Positions 1-5,444 of a DNA stretch of 5,444 bases are shown piece by piece. The stretch lies in the NCBI GenBank assembly GCA_937995555.1, contig CALKJX010000180.1:1-5444 (forward strand). Reading direction: 5' to 3'. The notes beneath the pieces are model-generated. The model did no database searches and was not told where the DNA came from. It saw nothing but the letters and a program-made list of their open reading frames with translations. Source of the stretch: an uncultured Elioraea sp. Lineage in GTDB: Bacteria; Pseudomonadota; Alphaproteobacteria; Acetobacterales; Acetobacteraceae. Made by a program: the position numbers and the translations under genes. How positions within the stretch are numbered: the stretch's first letter is position 1; the number at the start of each line of letters is the position of its first letter.

Positions 1-966
1 GCCGGCGCCGCCCTCGCCATGCCGGCGCTGCACACCGCGCGCGCCCAGGCGATCACGCTGAACGGCGCCTCGCAGTTCAGCGACGAGCACGCCTTCAACA
101 AGGCGATGCTGCGCTTCGAGGAGCGGGTGAAGCACTACTACGGCAAGCCGATCAACTTCGTGCTGCACCGCAACTCCTCGCTCGGACTGGAGAAGCAGTA
201 TTTCGAGTACATGGCGCAGGGCCGCGCGGTCGATTACGCGGTGGTCTCGCCGGCGCACATGTCCACCTTCTCGCGCGCCGCCCCGTTCATCGACGCGCCG
301 TTCCTGTTCAACGACCTCGCCCACTGGAACCGCGTGCTCGACCAGGACATCCTGAAGCCGATCGCCGACGAGGTCGCGCAGCGCGCGCGCGTGATGCTGA
401 TCGGCTACGCGGGCGGGGGCGTGCGCAACATCTTCGCCAACAAGGTGGTGCGCAACATGGCGGAGCTGCGGGGGCTCAAGGTGCGCGTGCAGGGCGCGCC
501 GATCTGGAGCCGCACCTTCCAGGCCGCCGGCATGAGCCCGACCGTGATCGCCTACAACGAGGTCTACAACGCGATCCAGAACAACGTGATCGAGGCGGGC
601 GAGAACGAGGCCGCGGGCGTCGAGCAGATGCGCTTCTACGAGGTCGCGCCCAACCTGATCATGACGCAGCACGCGATCACGATCCGTCCGCTCTGCTTCT
701 CGGCGCACACCTTCAACCGCCTGCCGAAGGACCTGCAGGAGGCGATCCTCAAGGCCGGCCGCGAGGGGGGCGCGCATGGGCGCGAGGTCGAGTCGAGCGA
801 GGACGAGCAGAAGCTGGTCGCACTCGAGAGCGCCGGGCGGCTCCGCCGCATCCCGTTCCCCGACCGGGCCCAGATGAAGCGTCTGGTCGATCCCGTGATC
901 GCGGCGTATGCGAAGGAGATCGGCGCGGAAGCGATCCTCGCCCGCATGCAGGGACTGGTCGGCTGA
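1..966 (+). CDS. dctP: TRAP transporter solute-binding protein, DctP family (5' end outside window)
   Basis: Periplasmic binding protein of a TRAP importer; it captures a small, probably carboxylate-bearing solute and delivers it to the DctQ/DctM permease. The frame is open from base 1 and encodes 321 residues before TGA. The first residues (AGAALAMPALHTARAQA) read as the end of a signal peptide with an ARA or AQA cleavage site. The true start therefore lies upstream, and the internal ATG at 19 would destroy the export signal. Family landmarks are present: a G-G-V-R-N block (Arg codon at 424), the GLKVRVQ block whose Arg (codon at 484) matches the residue that clamps the substrate carboxylate in characterised TRAP binding proteins, then YNEVYNAIQNNVIEAGENE and RFYEVAPNLIMTQHA. 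The mature part, about 305 residues, is normal for the family. It is the first visible gene of a P-Q-M operon. Family assignment is firm; the substrate is unknown. Confidence 0.93.
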   Translation, partial: AGAALAMPALHTARAQAITLNGASQFSDEHAFNKAMLRFEERVKHYYGKPINFVLHRNSSLGLEKQYFEYMAQGRAVDYAVVSPAHMSTFSRAAPFIDAPFLFNDLAHWNRVLDQDILKPIADEVAQRARVMLIGYAGGGVRNIFANKVVRNMAELRGLKVRVQGAPIWSRTFQAAGMSPTVIAYNEVYNAIQNNVIEAGENEAAGVEQMRFYEVAPNLIMTQHAITIRPLCFSAHTFNRLPKDLQEAILKAGREGGAHGREVESSEDEQKLVALESAGRLRRIPFPDRAQMKRLVDPVIAAYAKEIGAEAILARMQGLVG

Positions 967-973
967 TGCCGCA

Positions 974-999
974 GCCGGGGCGGTGCGTGCCGCCCCGGC
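974..999 (+). promoter_or_regulatory. Perfect 10-bp stem-loop in the dctP-dctQ gap
   Basis: Arm GCCGGGGCGG at 974-983 is the exact reverse complement of CCGCCCCGGC at 990-999. The loop is TGCGTG, which can tighten to four bases through a T-G pair. It begins 7 bases after the dctP stop codon and ends 22 bases before the dctQ ATG. The bases that follow (ATCTCCTTTCC) are pyrimidine-rich but contain no run of T, so this is not a clean intrinsic terminator. Stem-loops between binding-protein and permease genes are known in other transport operons (for example the malE-malF intergenic region), where they protect the upstream mRNA and raise binding protein over permease. That role here is inference. 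Confidence 0.6.
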
Positions 1000-1021
1000 A
1001 TCTCCTTTCCGGATCGTCCTG

Positions 1022-1528
1022 ATGGCCACCCCCTCCGCGCCCGGCCTGCTGCGGCGCGTGACAGACTTCTATGCGGCGCTGCTGCGCGTCCTGCTGGCCC
1101 TCTGCCTCGGCATCCTCGTGCTGCCGGTGACGATGCAGGTGGTCAGCCGCTTCGTGCCGTTCATCCCGCACTACATCTGGACCGAGGAGATGGCCCGCTT
1201 CCTCCTCGTCTGGATGATCATGCTCGGTTCGATCGTGGGCGTGCGCGAGGCGGGGCATTTCGTGGTCGATCTCTGGCCGAGCCTGACGCCGCGCGGACGC
1301 GCGGCGCTCGACCTGCTGGCGAACGGGGCGATCCTGGTGCTCGCCGTCGCGTTCTTCTGGTGGGGCTGGGAGTACACCGACTTCGCCTGGTTCCGGATCA
1401 GCGAGCTCGCGGAACTGCCGCTCTGGCTGATCCACATCGCCTGGCCGATCGCGGGCGCGAGTTGGCTTCTGTTCGCCGGCGAGCGCGCGATCGACGCGGC
1501 GCTGGTGCTGACGGGTTGGCGCGTCTGA
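1022..1528 (+). CDS. dctQ: TRAP transporter small permease subunit, DctQ family
   Basis: Small integral membrane subunit of the TRAP permease; it pairs with DctM in the inner membrane. The product has 168 residues, typical for DctQ, with four hydrophobic segments at about residues 17-41, 55-75, 95-115 and 133-153. The family signature WTEEMARFLLVW lies at residues 53-64 and is followed by VREAGHFVVDL at 74-84, the conserved stretch after the second helix. The frame is open back to 908, inside dctP, but the extension is arginine/alanine-rich, overlaps the binding-protein gene and carries no family sequence, so the ATG at 1022 is chosen. Its ribosome site is weak (GGA at 1011-1013, 8 bases upstream). 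The gap from dctP is 55 bp and holds the stem-loop; the stop overlaps the dctM start as TGATG. Confidence 0.92.
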   Translation: MATPSAPGLLRRVTDFYAALLRVLLALCLGILVLPVTMQVVSRFVPFIPHYIWTEEMARFLLVWMIMLGSIVGVREAGHFVVDLWPSLTPRGRAALDLLANGAILVLAVAFFWWGWEYTDFAWFRISELAELPLWLIHIAWPIAGASWLLFAGERAIDAALVLTGWRV

Positions 1529-2850
1529 TGTTCGGCGGCAACGTGCTGTCGCCGGCCGAGGCGGCGACGATCCTGTTCGTGCTGTTCTTCGGCCTGCTGG
1601 CGCTGCGCGTGCCGGTGGCGTTCTCGCTCGGCCTCGCGGTGCTGCCGATCACGCTGATCGAGCCGCGGCTCGGGCCCCTGCTGCTCGTGGGCGAGACCTT
1701 CAACGCCTATAACAGCTTCATCCTGCTCGCGGTGCCGTTCTTCCTGCTCACCGCCAACCTGATGAACGCGGGCGGCATCACCCAACGGCTGATGGAACTC
1801 GCACGCACCCTGGTGGGCCATGTGCCCGGCGGGCTCGCGCAGGTGAACGTGGTGCTGTCGTTCTTCTTCGCCGGCATCTCGGGCTCCTCCACCGCCGATG
1901 CGGCGAGCCAGTCGAAGATCTTCATCCCCGCGCAGGTGAAGCTGGGCATGGACCTGCGCTTCTCGGTCGCGATCACGGCGTGCTCGTCGGTGCTGGCGGT
2001 GATCATCCCGCCCTCGATCCTGATGATCGTCTGGGGCGGCATCCTGACGGTCTCGATCGGCGGGCTGTTCCTGGCCGGGATCGTGCCCGGGATCATGATC
2101 ACGCTGGCGCTGATGGGCACGGTCTATGTCTATGCGAAGCGCCGCGAGTATCCGGTGTTCGAGCGCGCCACCTTCCGCGAGATCCTGTGCGCGGCGGCGC
2201 ACGCGATCCCGGCGCTGCTGACGCCGCTGATGATCGTAAGCGGCAAGCTGTTCGGCTGGTTCACCGCGACCGAGAGCGGCTGCATCGCCGTGCTCTACGC
2301 GACCATGCTGTCGTTCGTGGTCTATCGCGAGATGGACGCGAAGGGGTTCTGGGGCGCCCTGCTGGACACGGGGCGCTTCGCCTCGGTCGCGCTGTTCTGT
2401 GTCGGCACCGCGAGCGCGTTCGGCTGGCTGCTCGCCTACTACCAGATCCCGCAATACATGCTGGCGGGGGTCGCGTCCTGGGGCCTCGGCATCACCGGCA
2501 CCGGGTTCATGGTGGCGGCGGTGTTCCTGATCGTCGGCTGCTTCCTCGACGCGATCCCCTCGATCATCATCGTCGGCACGATCCTGCAGCCGATGACCCG
2601 GGCGGTCGGGATGGACCAGATCCATTTCGCCCTGATCGGCATCATCAGCCTCGCCTTCGGGCTGGTGACACCGCCCTACGGGCTCTGCCTGATGATCGCC
2701 TCGCATGTCGGCGGCATCCGCGTGATCGACGCGGTGAAGGACGTGTCGATCATGCTCATCCCGATGCTGAGCGTGCTGGCGCTGGTGATCCTGTTCCCCG
2801 ATCTCGTGCTGGCGATCCCGCGCCTCGCCGCGCCGGGGATGATCAACTGA
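1528..2850 (+). CDS. dctM: TRAP transporter large permease subunit, DctM family
   Basis: Large permease subunit that forms the solute and cation translocation path of the TRAP importer. The product has 440 residues, within the usual 425-440 range, and is hydrophobic throughout, with about a dozen membrane segments. Visible family blocks are FFAGISGSSTADAA at residues 113-126, the IIPPSI turn at 159-164, TATESGC at 246-252, GCFLDAIPSIII at 337-348 and LVTPPYG at 379-385. The two pseudo-symmetric halves of the ion-transporter superfamily fold are recognisable from the repeated re-entrant P/G/S-rich blocks. The ATG at 1528 shares its A with the dctQ TGA; the upstream ribosome site is poor, so re-initiation after dctQ is likely. 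The longer open frame back to 1360 lies wholly inside dctQ and is not used. The gene ends 18 bp before the convergent trcR stop. No terminator was seen. Confidence 0.95.
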   Translation: MFGGNVLSPAEAATILFVLFFGLLALRVPVAFSLGLAVLPITLIEPRLGPLLLVGETFNAYNSFILLAVPFFLLTANLMNAGGITQRLMELARTLVGHVPGGLAQVNVVLSFFFAGISGSSTADAASQSKIFIPAQVKLGMDLRFSVAITACSSVLAVIIPPSILMIVWGGILTVSIGGLFLAGIVPGIMITLALMGTVYVYAKRREYPVFERATFREILCAAAHAIPALLTPLMIVSGKLFGWFTATESGCIAVLYATMLSFVVYREMDAKGFWGALLDTGRFASVALFCVGTASAFGWLLAYYQIPQYMLAGVASWGLGITGTGFMVAAVFLIVGCFLDAIPSIIIVGTILQPMTRAVGMDQIHFALIGIISLAFGLVTPPYGLCLMIASHVGGIRVIDAVKDVSIMLIPMLSVLALVILFPDLVLAIPRLAAPGMIN

Positions 2851-2868
2851 GCGACAGGCGGGCGGCCG

Positions 2869-3444
2869 TCAATGGTGCCCGGTGGCCTCGGGCTGCATCG
2901 GGATCGGCCTGCCCTCGCGCTCGGCCTTCTCGACCGCGAGGTTGATCTCGCGGTTGAGGTCGCTCTGCGAGCAGAGGCCGAGGATCACCGGATCGCGCGG
3001 CTTGATGTTGGCGCTGTTCCAGTGGGTCTTGTCGCGGATCTTCTGCACCGTCTCCTTGGTGGTGCCGAGCAGCTTGCAGATCTGCTGGTCCGACAGCACC
3101 GGCACGTTGCGGAGCAGCCAGGCGATCGCATCCGGCCGGTCCGTGCGCTTCGACACCGGCGTGTAGCGCGCCCCCTTCGCCTTCGGCTTGGGAAGCTGCA
3201 CCGTCATCGGCGAGAGCCGGAGCCGCGCGGACGGGTCGGCCTCGCAACGCGCGATCTCCTCGCGCGTGAGCTGGCCGGAGGCGATCGGATCGTGCCCGAC
3301 GATGCCCACGGCGACATCGCCATCGGCGATCGCCTGCACCTCCAGCGGGTGCATGCCCGTGAAGTCGGCGATCTGCTCGAAGGTGAGCGATGTCTTCTCG
3401 ATCAGCCAGACGGCCGTCGCCTTCGGCATCAGGGGGAGTGTCAT
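2869..3444 (-). CDS. trcR: Cell cycle transcriptional regulator TrcR-like protein (DUF1013 family)
   Basis: The 191-residue product belongs to the alphaproteobacterial family annotated as cell cycle regulator TrcR, formerly DUF1013. It is presumed a cytoplasmic DNA-binding protein; I recognise it by family sequence, not by a known target. Landmarks are LPLMPKATAVWLIE at residues 3-16, a helix-turn-helix-like block at about 19-42 (LTFEQIADF...HPLEVQAIADG), GQLTREEIARCE at 57-68, a basic linker at 84-100, a second helix-turn-helix-like block at about 117-140 (LSDQQICKLLGTTKETVQKI), and HWNSANIKPRDPVILGLC at 141-158. The frame is open much further upstream, but that part overlaps the ligase gene and is low-complexity. 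The ATG at 3444 is preferred because AAGGA sits 8 bases upstream; the ATGs at 3453 and 3489 are in frame but lack a properly spaced site. It has its own promoter and converges on dctM. Confidence 0.88.
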   Translation of the reverse strand: MTLPLMPKATAVWLIEKTSLTFEQIADFTGMHPLEVQAIADGDVAVGIVGHDPIASGQLTREEIARCEADPSARLRLSPMTVQLPKPKAKGARYTPVSKRTDRPDAIAWLLRNVPVLSDQQICKLLGTTKETVQKIRDKTHWNSANIKPRDPVILGLCSQSDLNREINLAVEKAEREGRPIPMQPEATGHH

Positions 3445-3452
3445 CGACGTCA

Positions 3453-3457
3453 TCCTT
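3453..3457 (-). promoter_or_regulatory. Ribosome binding site that fixes the trcR start
   Basis: On the - strand AAGGA lies 8 bases before the ATG at 3444. It abuts or overlaps the alternative ATG at 3453, so it can only serve the 3444 start. This supports a protein that begins M-T-L-P-L-M-P-K. Confidence 0.6.
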
Positions 3458-3502
3458 GCGGTCGCGGCGGCGCAGGCCGGCGGCGCCATCGGTCTGTCAC
3501 GG

Positions 3503-3530
3503 TAAATAAGACAATCGCAGGTCGGGTCAA
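3503..3530 (-). promoter_or_regulatory. Sigma70-type promoter of trcR
   Basis: On the - strand TTGACC (3530-3525) matches the -35 consensus TTGACA at 5 of 6 positions. A 16-base spacer follows, then TATTTA (3508-3503), which matches TATAAT at 3 of 6. The stretch is the most AT-rich part of this gap in an otherwise very GC-rich window. The predicted start of transcription is near 3496, which gives a leader of about 50 bases that contains the AAGGA site. The -35 box is convincing; the -10 box is loose, as is common in alphaproteobacteria. Confidence 0.55.
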
Positions 3531-3555
3531 CCGCGATCCGGGCAACCCGGGGCGG
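3531..3555 (-). terminator. Possible terminator hairpin after the acyl-CoA ligase gene
   Basis: An imperfect hairpin lies 12 bases after the ligase stop codon. CCGGG (3538-3542) pairs with CCCGG (3546-3550) across a CAA loop, and CCGC (3531-3534) pairs with GCGG (3552-3555) below an unequal internal loop. No T-run follows on the - strand; the next bases are the TTGACC box of trcR. It could slow or end ligase transcription before the trcR promoter, possibly with Rho, or it may be a chance GC hairpin. Confidence 0.28.
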
Positions 3556-3566
3556 ACTCCGGCGGT

Positions 3567-5153
3567 TCAGTCGGCGAACGCGATCCCCTCCGTCTCCAGG
3601 CGCTGACGCACCAGCGCCTTCGGCACCTTGCCATAGCCGGATTTCGGCAGCGAGTCCCAGAAAACGATCCGGAGCGGCTGCTTGTAGCGGGCGATGCGAC
3701 CGGCGAGGTGGTCGCGGATCGCCGCCTCGTCCACCCCCTCCCCCGGCTTCGGCACCACGGCCGCGACCCCGGCCTCGCCCCATTTCGGGTGCGGCAGCCC
3801 GACCACCGCGACCTCGGCAACCGCCGGGTGGGTCAGGATCGCCTCCTCGATCTCGCGCGGATAGACGTTCGAGCCCCCTGAGATGTACATGTCCGAGGCC
3901 CGGCCGGTGATGTAGAGGAAGCCACGCGCGTCCAGGTGGCCGAGATCGCCGGTGTGGAACCAGCCGCCGGCAAAAGCCTTGGCATTGGCGGCCTCGTTCT
4001 CGAAGTAGCCGGCGAACACGGCCGGGCCCCGCACGCAGATCTCTCCCGTTTCGCCCTCGGCCAACCGCCGGCCCGCCTCGTCGAGGATCGCCACGTCCAT
4101 CCCCGTGCGCGGCATGCCGCAGGAGCCGAGCGGAAACGCCGGGTCGTCCTCCAGGCTGTGCTGGTCCGGCCGCAGCACGGTGATGTTCGCGGTGACCTCG
4201 CCGAGGCCGAAATACTGCGTCAGGCAGCCGCCGCCGAGCTTCGCCAGCGCCCGCTTCTGGTCGGCGCGGTACATCGGCGCGCCGGCATACAGCAGATGGC
4301 GGAGCGAGGTGTGGTCGTGCCGATCCACCGAGGGGTGATCGACCAGCAGCGTCAGCATGGTCGGCACCACGAACATCGTCGTCGCGCGGTGCGCCTCGAC
4401 TAGCCGCCAGACCTCCTCCGGGTCGAAGCGGTCGGACCCCGTCATCACGCTCGGGCAGCCGCGCGCGACGGTGGCCAGCGCGTGGATGCCGGCGGCGTGG
4501 GAGAGCGGCGCGCAGATCAGCGCGCAGTCCCGCTCCGAGAGCCCAGGCATCAGGTCGGCGAGGTGGTTGGCCACCACGAACGACATCTGCCCGTGGGTCA
4601 GCACCGCCGCCTTCGGCCGCCCGGTCGTGCCGGAGGTGAAGAAGAACCAGCAGGCATCGCCATAGGCCACGTCAGCTTCGTGGTCGGGGGGCGGCGGTGA
4701 CGCGACCGCCATCGCCGCCTCGAGATCGACCTCGCCCGGCCCGGCATCGCCGACCGCGAACACGGTCCGCAGCGCCGGGCTCCCGGCGCGCACCGCTTCG
4801 GCATGCGCGGCGAAGCCGCGGTCGCGCAGCATCGCCTTGGCCCGGCTCGCCGCGCCGAGATACGCGACCTCGGCCGGCGTCAGCCGCACATTGGTCGGCA
4901 CCCAGACCGCACCCACCTTCAGCACCGCCCAGAGGCTTGCGAACATCGCCACCGTGTTGCGGCTGTGCACCAGCACGCGGTCGCCATGGCCGACGCCGTG
5001 CGCGCGCAGCACCGCGGCGAAGCGATCGACCCGCGCGTCGAGCTCGGCCCAGGTGAGGCGACGATCGCCCTGCGCCAGCGCCAGCCGATCGGGCAGCCGC
5101 CGCGCCGTCTGCGTCAGCAGCCGGCCGAGATTCATCGCGGTCGCCGGACCCAT
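3567..5153 (-). CDS. AMP-forming acyl-CoA synthetase (fatty-acid/carboxylate-CoA ligase, ANL superfamily)
   Basis: Activates a carboxylic acid with ATP to an acyl-adenylate and transfers it to coenzyme A; cytoplasmic. The product has 528 residues, full length for the family. Motifs in order are the P-loop FFFTSGTTGRPK at 170-181, APLSHAAGIH at 215-224, an A5 region YFGLGEVT at 314-321, GEICVRGP at 370-377, WFHTGDLG at 398-405, the hinge block ITGRASDMYISGG at 415-427 followed by NVYPREIEE at 429-437, and SGYGKVPK at 505-512, with Lys509 as the likely catalytic lysine of the mobile C-terminal domain. In A5 the usual YGxTE threonine is a glycine. The ATG at 5153 is chosen because GGAGG lies 9 bases upstream; the in-frame ATG at 5135 has no such site. 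Substrate chain length or aromatic preference cannot be read by eye. It is not obviously in an operon with either neighbour. Confidence 0.93.
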   Translation of the reverse strand: MGPATAMNLGRLLTQTARRLPDRLALAQGDRRLTWAELDARVDRFAAVLRAHGVGHGDRVLVHSRNTVAMFASLWAVLKVGAVWVPTNVRLTPAEVAYLGAASRAKAMLRDRGFAAHAEAVRAGSPALRTVFAVGDAGPGEVDLEAAMAVASPPPPDHEADVAYGDACWFFFTSGTTGRPKAAVLTHGQMSFVVANHLADLMPGLSERDCALICAPLSHAAGIHALATVARGCPSVMTGSDRFDPEEVWRLVEAHRATTMFVVPTMLTLLVDHPSVDRHDHTSLRHLLYAGAPMYRADQKRALAKLGGGCLTQYFGLGEVTANITVLRPDQHSLEDDPAFPLGSCGMPRTGMDVAILDEAGRRLAEGETGEICVRGPAVFAGYFENEAANAKAFAGGWFHTGDLGHLDARGFLYITGRASDMYISGGSNVYPREIEEAILTHPAVAEVAVVGLPHPKWGEAGVAAVVPKPGEGVDEAAIRDHLAGRIARYKQPLRIVFWDSLPKSGYGKVPKALVRQRLETEGIAFAD

Positions 5154-5162
5154 CCCTTGCGT

Positions 5163-5167
5163 CCTCC
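5163..5167 (-). promoter_or_regulatory. Strong ribosome binding site of the acyl-CoA ligase
   Basis: On the - strand GGAGG, within the purine run GAGGGGAGGA, lies 9 bases before the ATG at 5153. It decides the start in favour of 5153 over the in-frame ATG at 5135. Confidence 0.7.
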
Positions 5168-5253
5168 CCTCGCCGACGTCATCAGAACTTCACACGCCGC
5201 CCCCTGCCGGGCGCGGCGGCGCCGGCATAGATGACCGCGCGCCGCACGATAAC

Positions 5254-5258
5254 GGGAG
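5254..5258 (+). promoter_or_regulatory. Ribosome binding site of the ABC substrate-binding protein
   Basis: GGGAG lies 7 bases before the ATG at 5266, an ideal spacing. It supports this start for a reading frame that is cut by the window edge. Confidence 0.65.
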
Positions 5259-5265
5259 TCCTTCC

Positions 5266-5444
5266 ATGCTGCTCGGTCGCCGCCCCCTCGCCCGCCTCGC
5301 CCTCGCGGGCCTCGCCCTGCCCGCGCTGCGCCCGGCCCGCGCCGCGGTGGCAGGACCGCTCGTGCTCTACACCAGCCAGCTCGAACCCGACGCCGCGCGC
5401 ACGGTCGAGGCGTTCAAGGCGCTGCATCCCGGCGTGGAGGTGGA
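5266..5444 (+). CDS. ABC transporter extracellular substrate-binding protein, N-terminus (3' end outside window)
   Basis: Fifty-nine codons are visible before the edge. Residues 1-29 form an export signal: Arg-Arg at 5-6, an Ala/Leu core, and a small-residue cleavage region ARAAVAG at 24-30. The Arg pair followed by Pro-Leu resembles a weak twin-arginine motif, but a Sec signal fits equally. The mature start, PLVLYTSQLEPDAARTVEAF, followed by KALHPGVEV, is the opening of family-1 type extracellular solute-binding proteins, in which the first beta strand (LVLYTS) leads into a helix and then the HPGV(E/K)V strand. Close relatives by this pattern include the Fe(III), 2-aminoethylphosphonate and polyamine-type binding proteins of ABC importers. 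Permease and ATPase genes would be expected beyond the right edge. Family class is likely; the ligand is open. Confidence 0.75.
   Translation, partial: MLLGRRPLARLALAGLALPALRPARAAVAGPLVLYTSQLEPDAARTVEAFKALHPGVEV

Larger units (their letters stand above)
5154..5265. other. Divergent intergenic region between the ligase and the ABC binding-protein gene
   Basis: These 112 bp must hold the 5' regions of two divergent genes. Only the two ribosome sites are clear. No -35/-10 pair with acceptable spacing was found on either strand. GC-rich self-complementary arms occur, for example CGCCGC (5195-5200) with GCGGCG (5213-5218), and GCCGG (5206-5210) with CCGGC (5222-5226). They overlap as competing foldings and are expected by chance at this base composition. 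Confidence 0.5.

Noticed and set aside
908..1021. N-terminal extension of dctQ into dctP
   Set aside because: It overlaps the dctP 3' end and the stem-loop and has no membrane or family features; DctQ-like sequence begins after 1022.
1171..2706. 511-codon open frame on the - strand opposite dctQ and dctM
   Set aside because: Its product is an Arg/Asp/His/Gln/Glu-rich string without any fold or family pattern, as expected when a GC-rich membrane-protein gene is read antisense. The + strand frames carry clear DctQ and DctM motifs.
2877..2893. GCCCG/CGGGC hairpin at the dctM-trcR junction as a bidirectional terminator
   Set aside because: The stem is only 5 bp, lies inside the end of the trcR coding region and has no T-run on either side.
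1980..2945. 321-codon + strand frame overlapping dctM
   Set aside because: It is an out-of-frame reading of dctM, rich in Arg, Asp and Ala, with no family motif and no ribosome site.
2872..3606. 244-codon + strand frame opposite trcR
   Set aside because: It is an antisense shadow; TrcR family sequence on the - strand accounts for the region.
3445..3783. N-terminal extension of trcR up to an ATG at 3783
   Set aside because: The extension is low-complexity Gly/Arg/Pro sequence, overlaps the 3' end of the ligase gene and lies upstream of the trcR promoter. The AAGGA site points to 3444.
4697..5234. Two + strand frames opposite the 5' half of the ligase gene
   Set aside because: Both are Arg/Ala/Pro/His-rich antisense readings of a gene whose motifs are all intact on the - strand.
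5182..5427. 81-codon - strand frame opposite the ABC binding-protein start
   Set aside because: The + strand frame at 5266 has a ribosome site, a signal peptide and a recognisable mature start; the - strand product is an unstructured Arg/Gly/Glu-rich shadow.

Overview
The window comes from a high-GC alphaproteobacterium. Third codon positions are almost all G or C. The family that places it best is TrcR (formerly DUF1013), a small cell-cycle regulator largely confined to Alphaproteobacteria. A GC-rich member of the Rhodospirillales/Acetobacteraceae type is plausible, but that is inference. No RNA gene, insertion sequence, CRISPR array, phage gene or toxin/defence module is visible.

Left part (1-2850, + strand): a tripartite ATP-independent periplasmic (TRAP) transporter operon in the order dctP-dctQ-dctM. 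The binding-protein gene starts before the window; the visible reading frame opens inside its signal peptide. The gap between dctP and dctQ holds a perfect 10-bp GC-rich stem-loop that may set the ratio of binding protein to permease. dctQ and dctM overlap by one base (TGATG) and are probably translationally coupled. The three products would import one small organic acid in symport with Na+ or H+: DctP captures it in the periplasm, and DctQ with DctM moves it across the inner membrane. The substrate cannot be read from the sequence.

Middle part (2869-3566, - strand): trcR converges on dctM with only 18 bp between the stop codons. It has its own good sigma70-like promoter at 3503-3530 and a well-spaced ribosome binding site. 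An imperfect GC hairpin between trcR and the next gene may end the ligase transcript.

Right part (3567-5444): an AMP-forming acyl-CoA synthetase of the ANL superfamily lies on the - strand. It is complete, and its start is fixed by a strong Shine-Dalgarno site. Across a 112-bp divergent gap, the first 59 codons of an exported ABC-type substrate-binding protein run off the right edge on the + strand.

The window looks like ordinary chromosome: two nutrient-uptake loci, one carboxylate-activating enzyme and a core regulator. I did not find a novel system. The points most worth checking are the dctP-dctQ stem-loop, the departure from the usual A5 motif in the ligase, and the very tight convergent junction at trcR.
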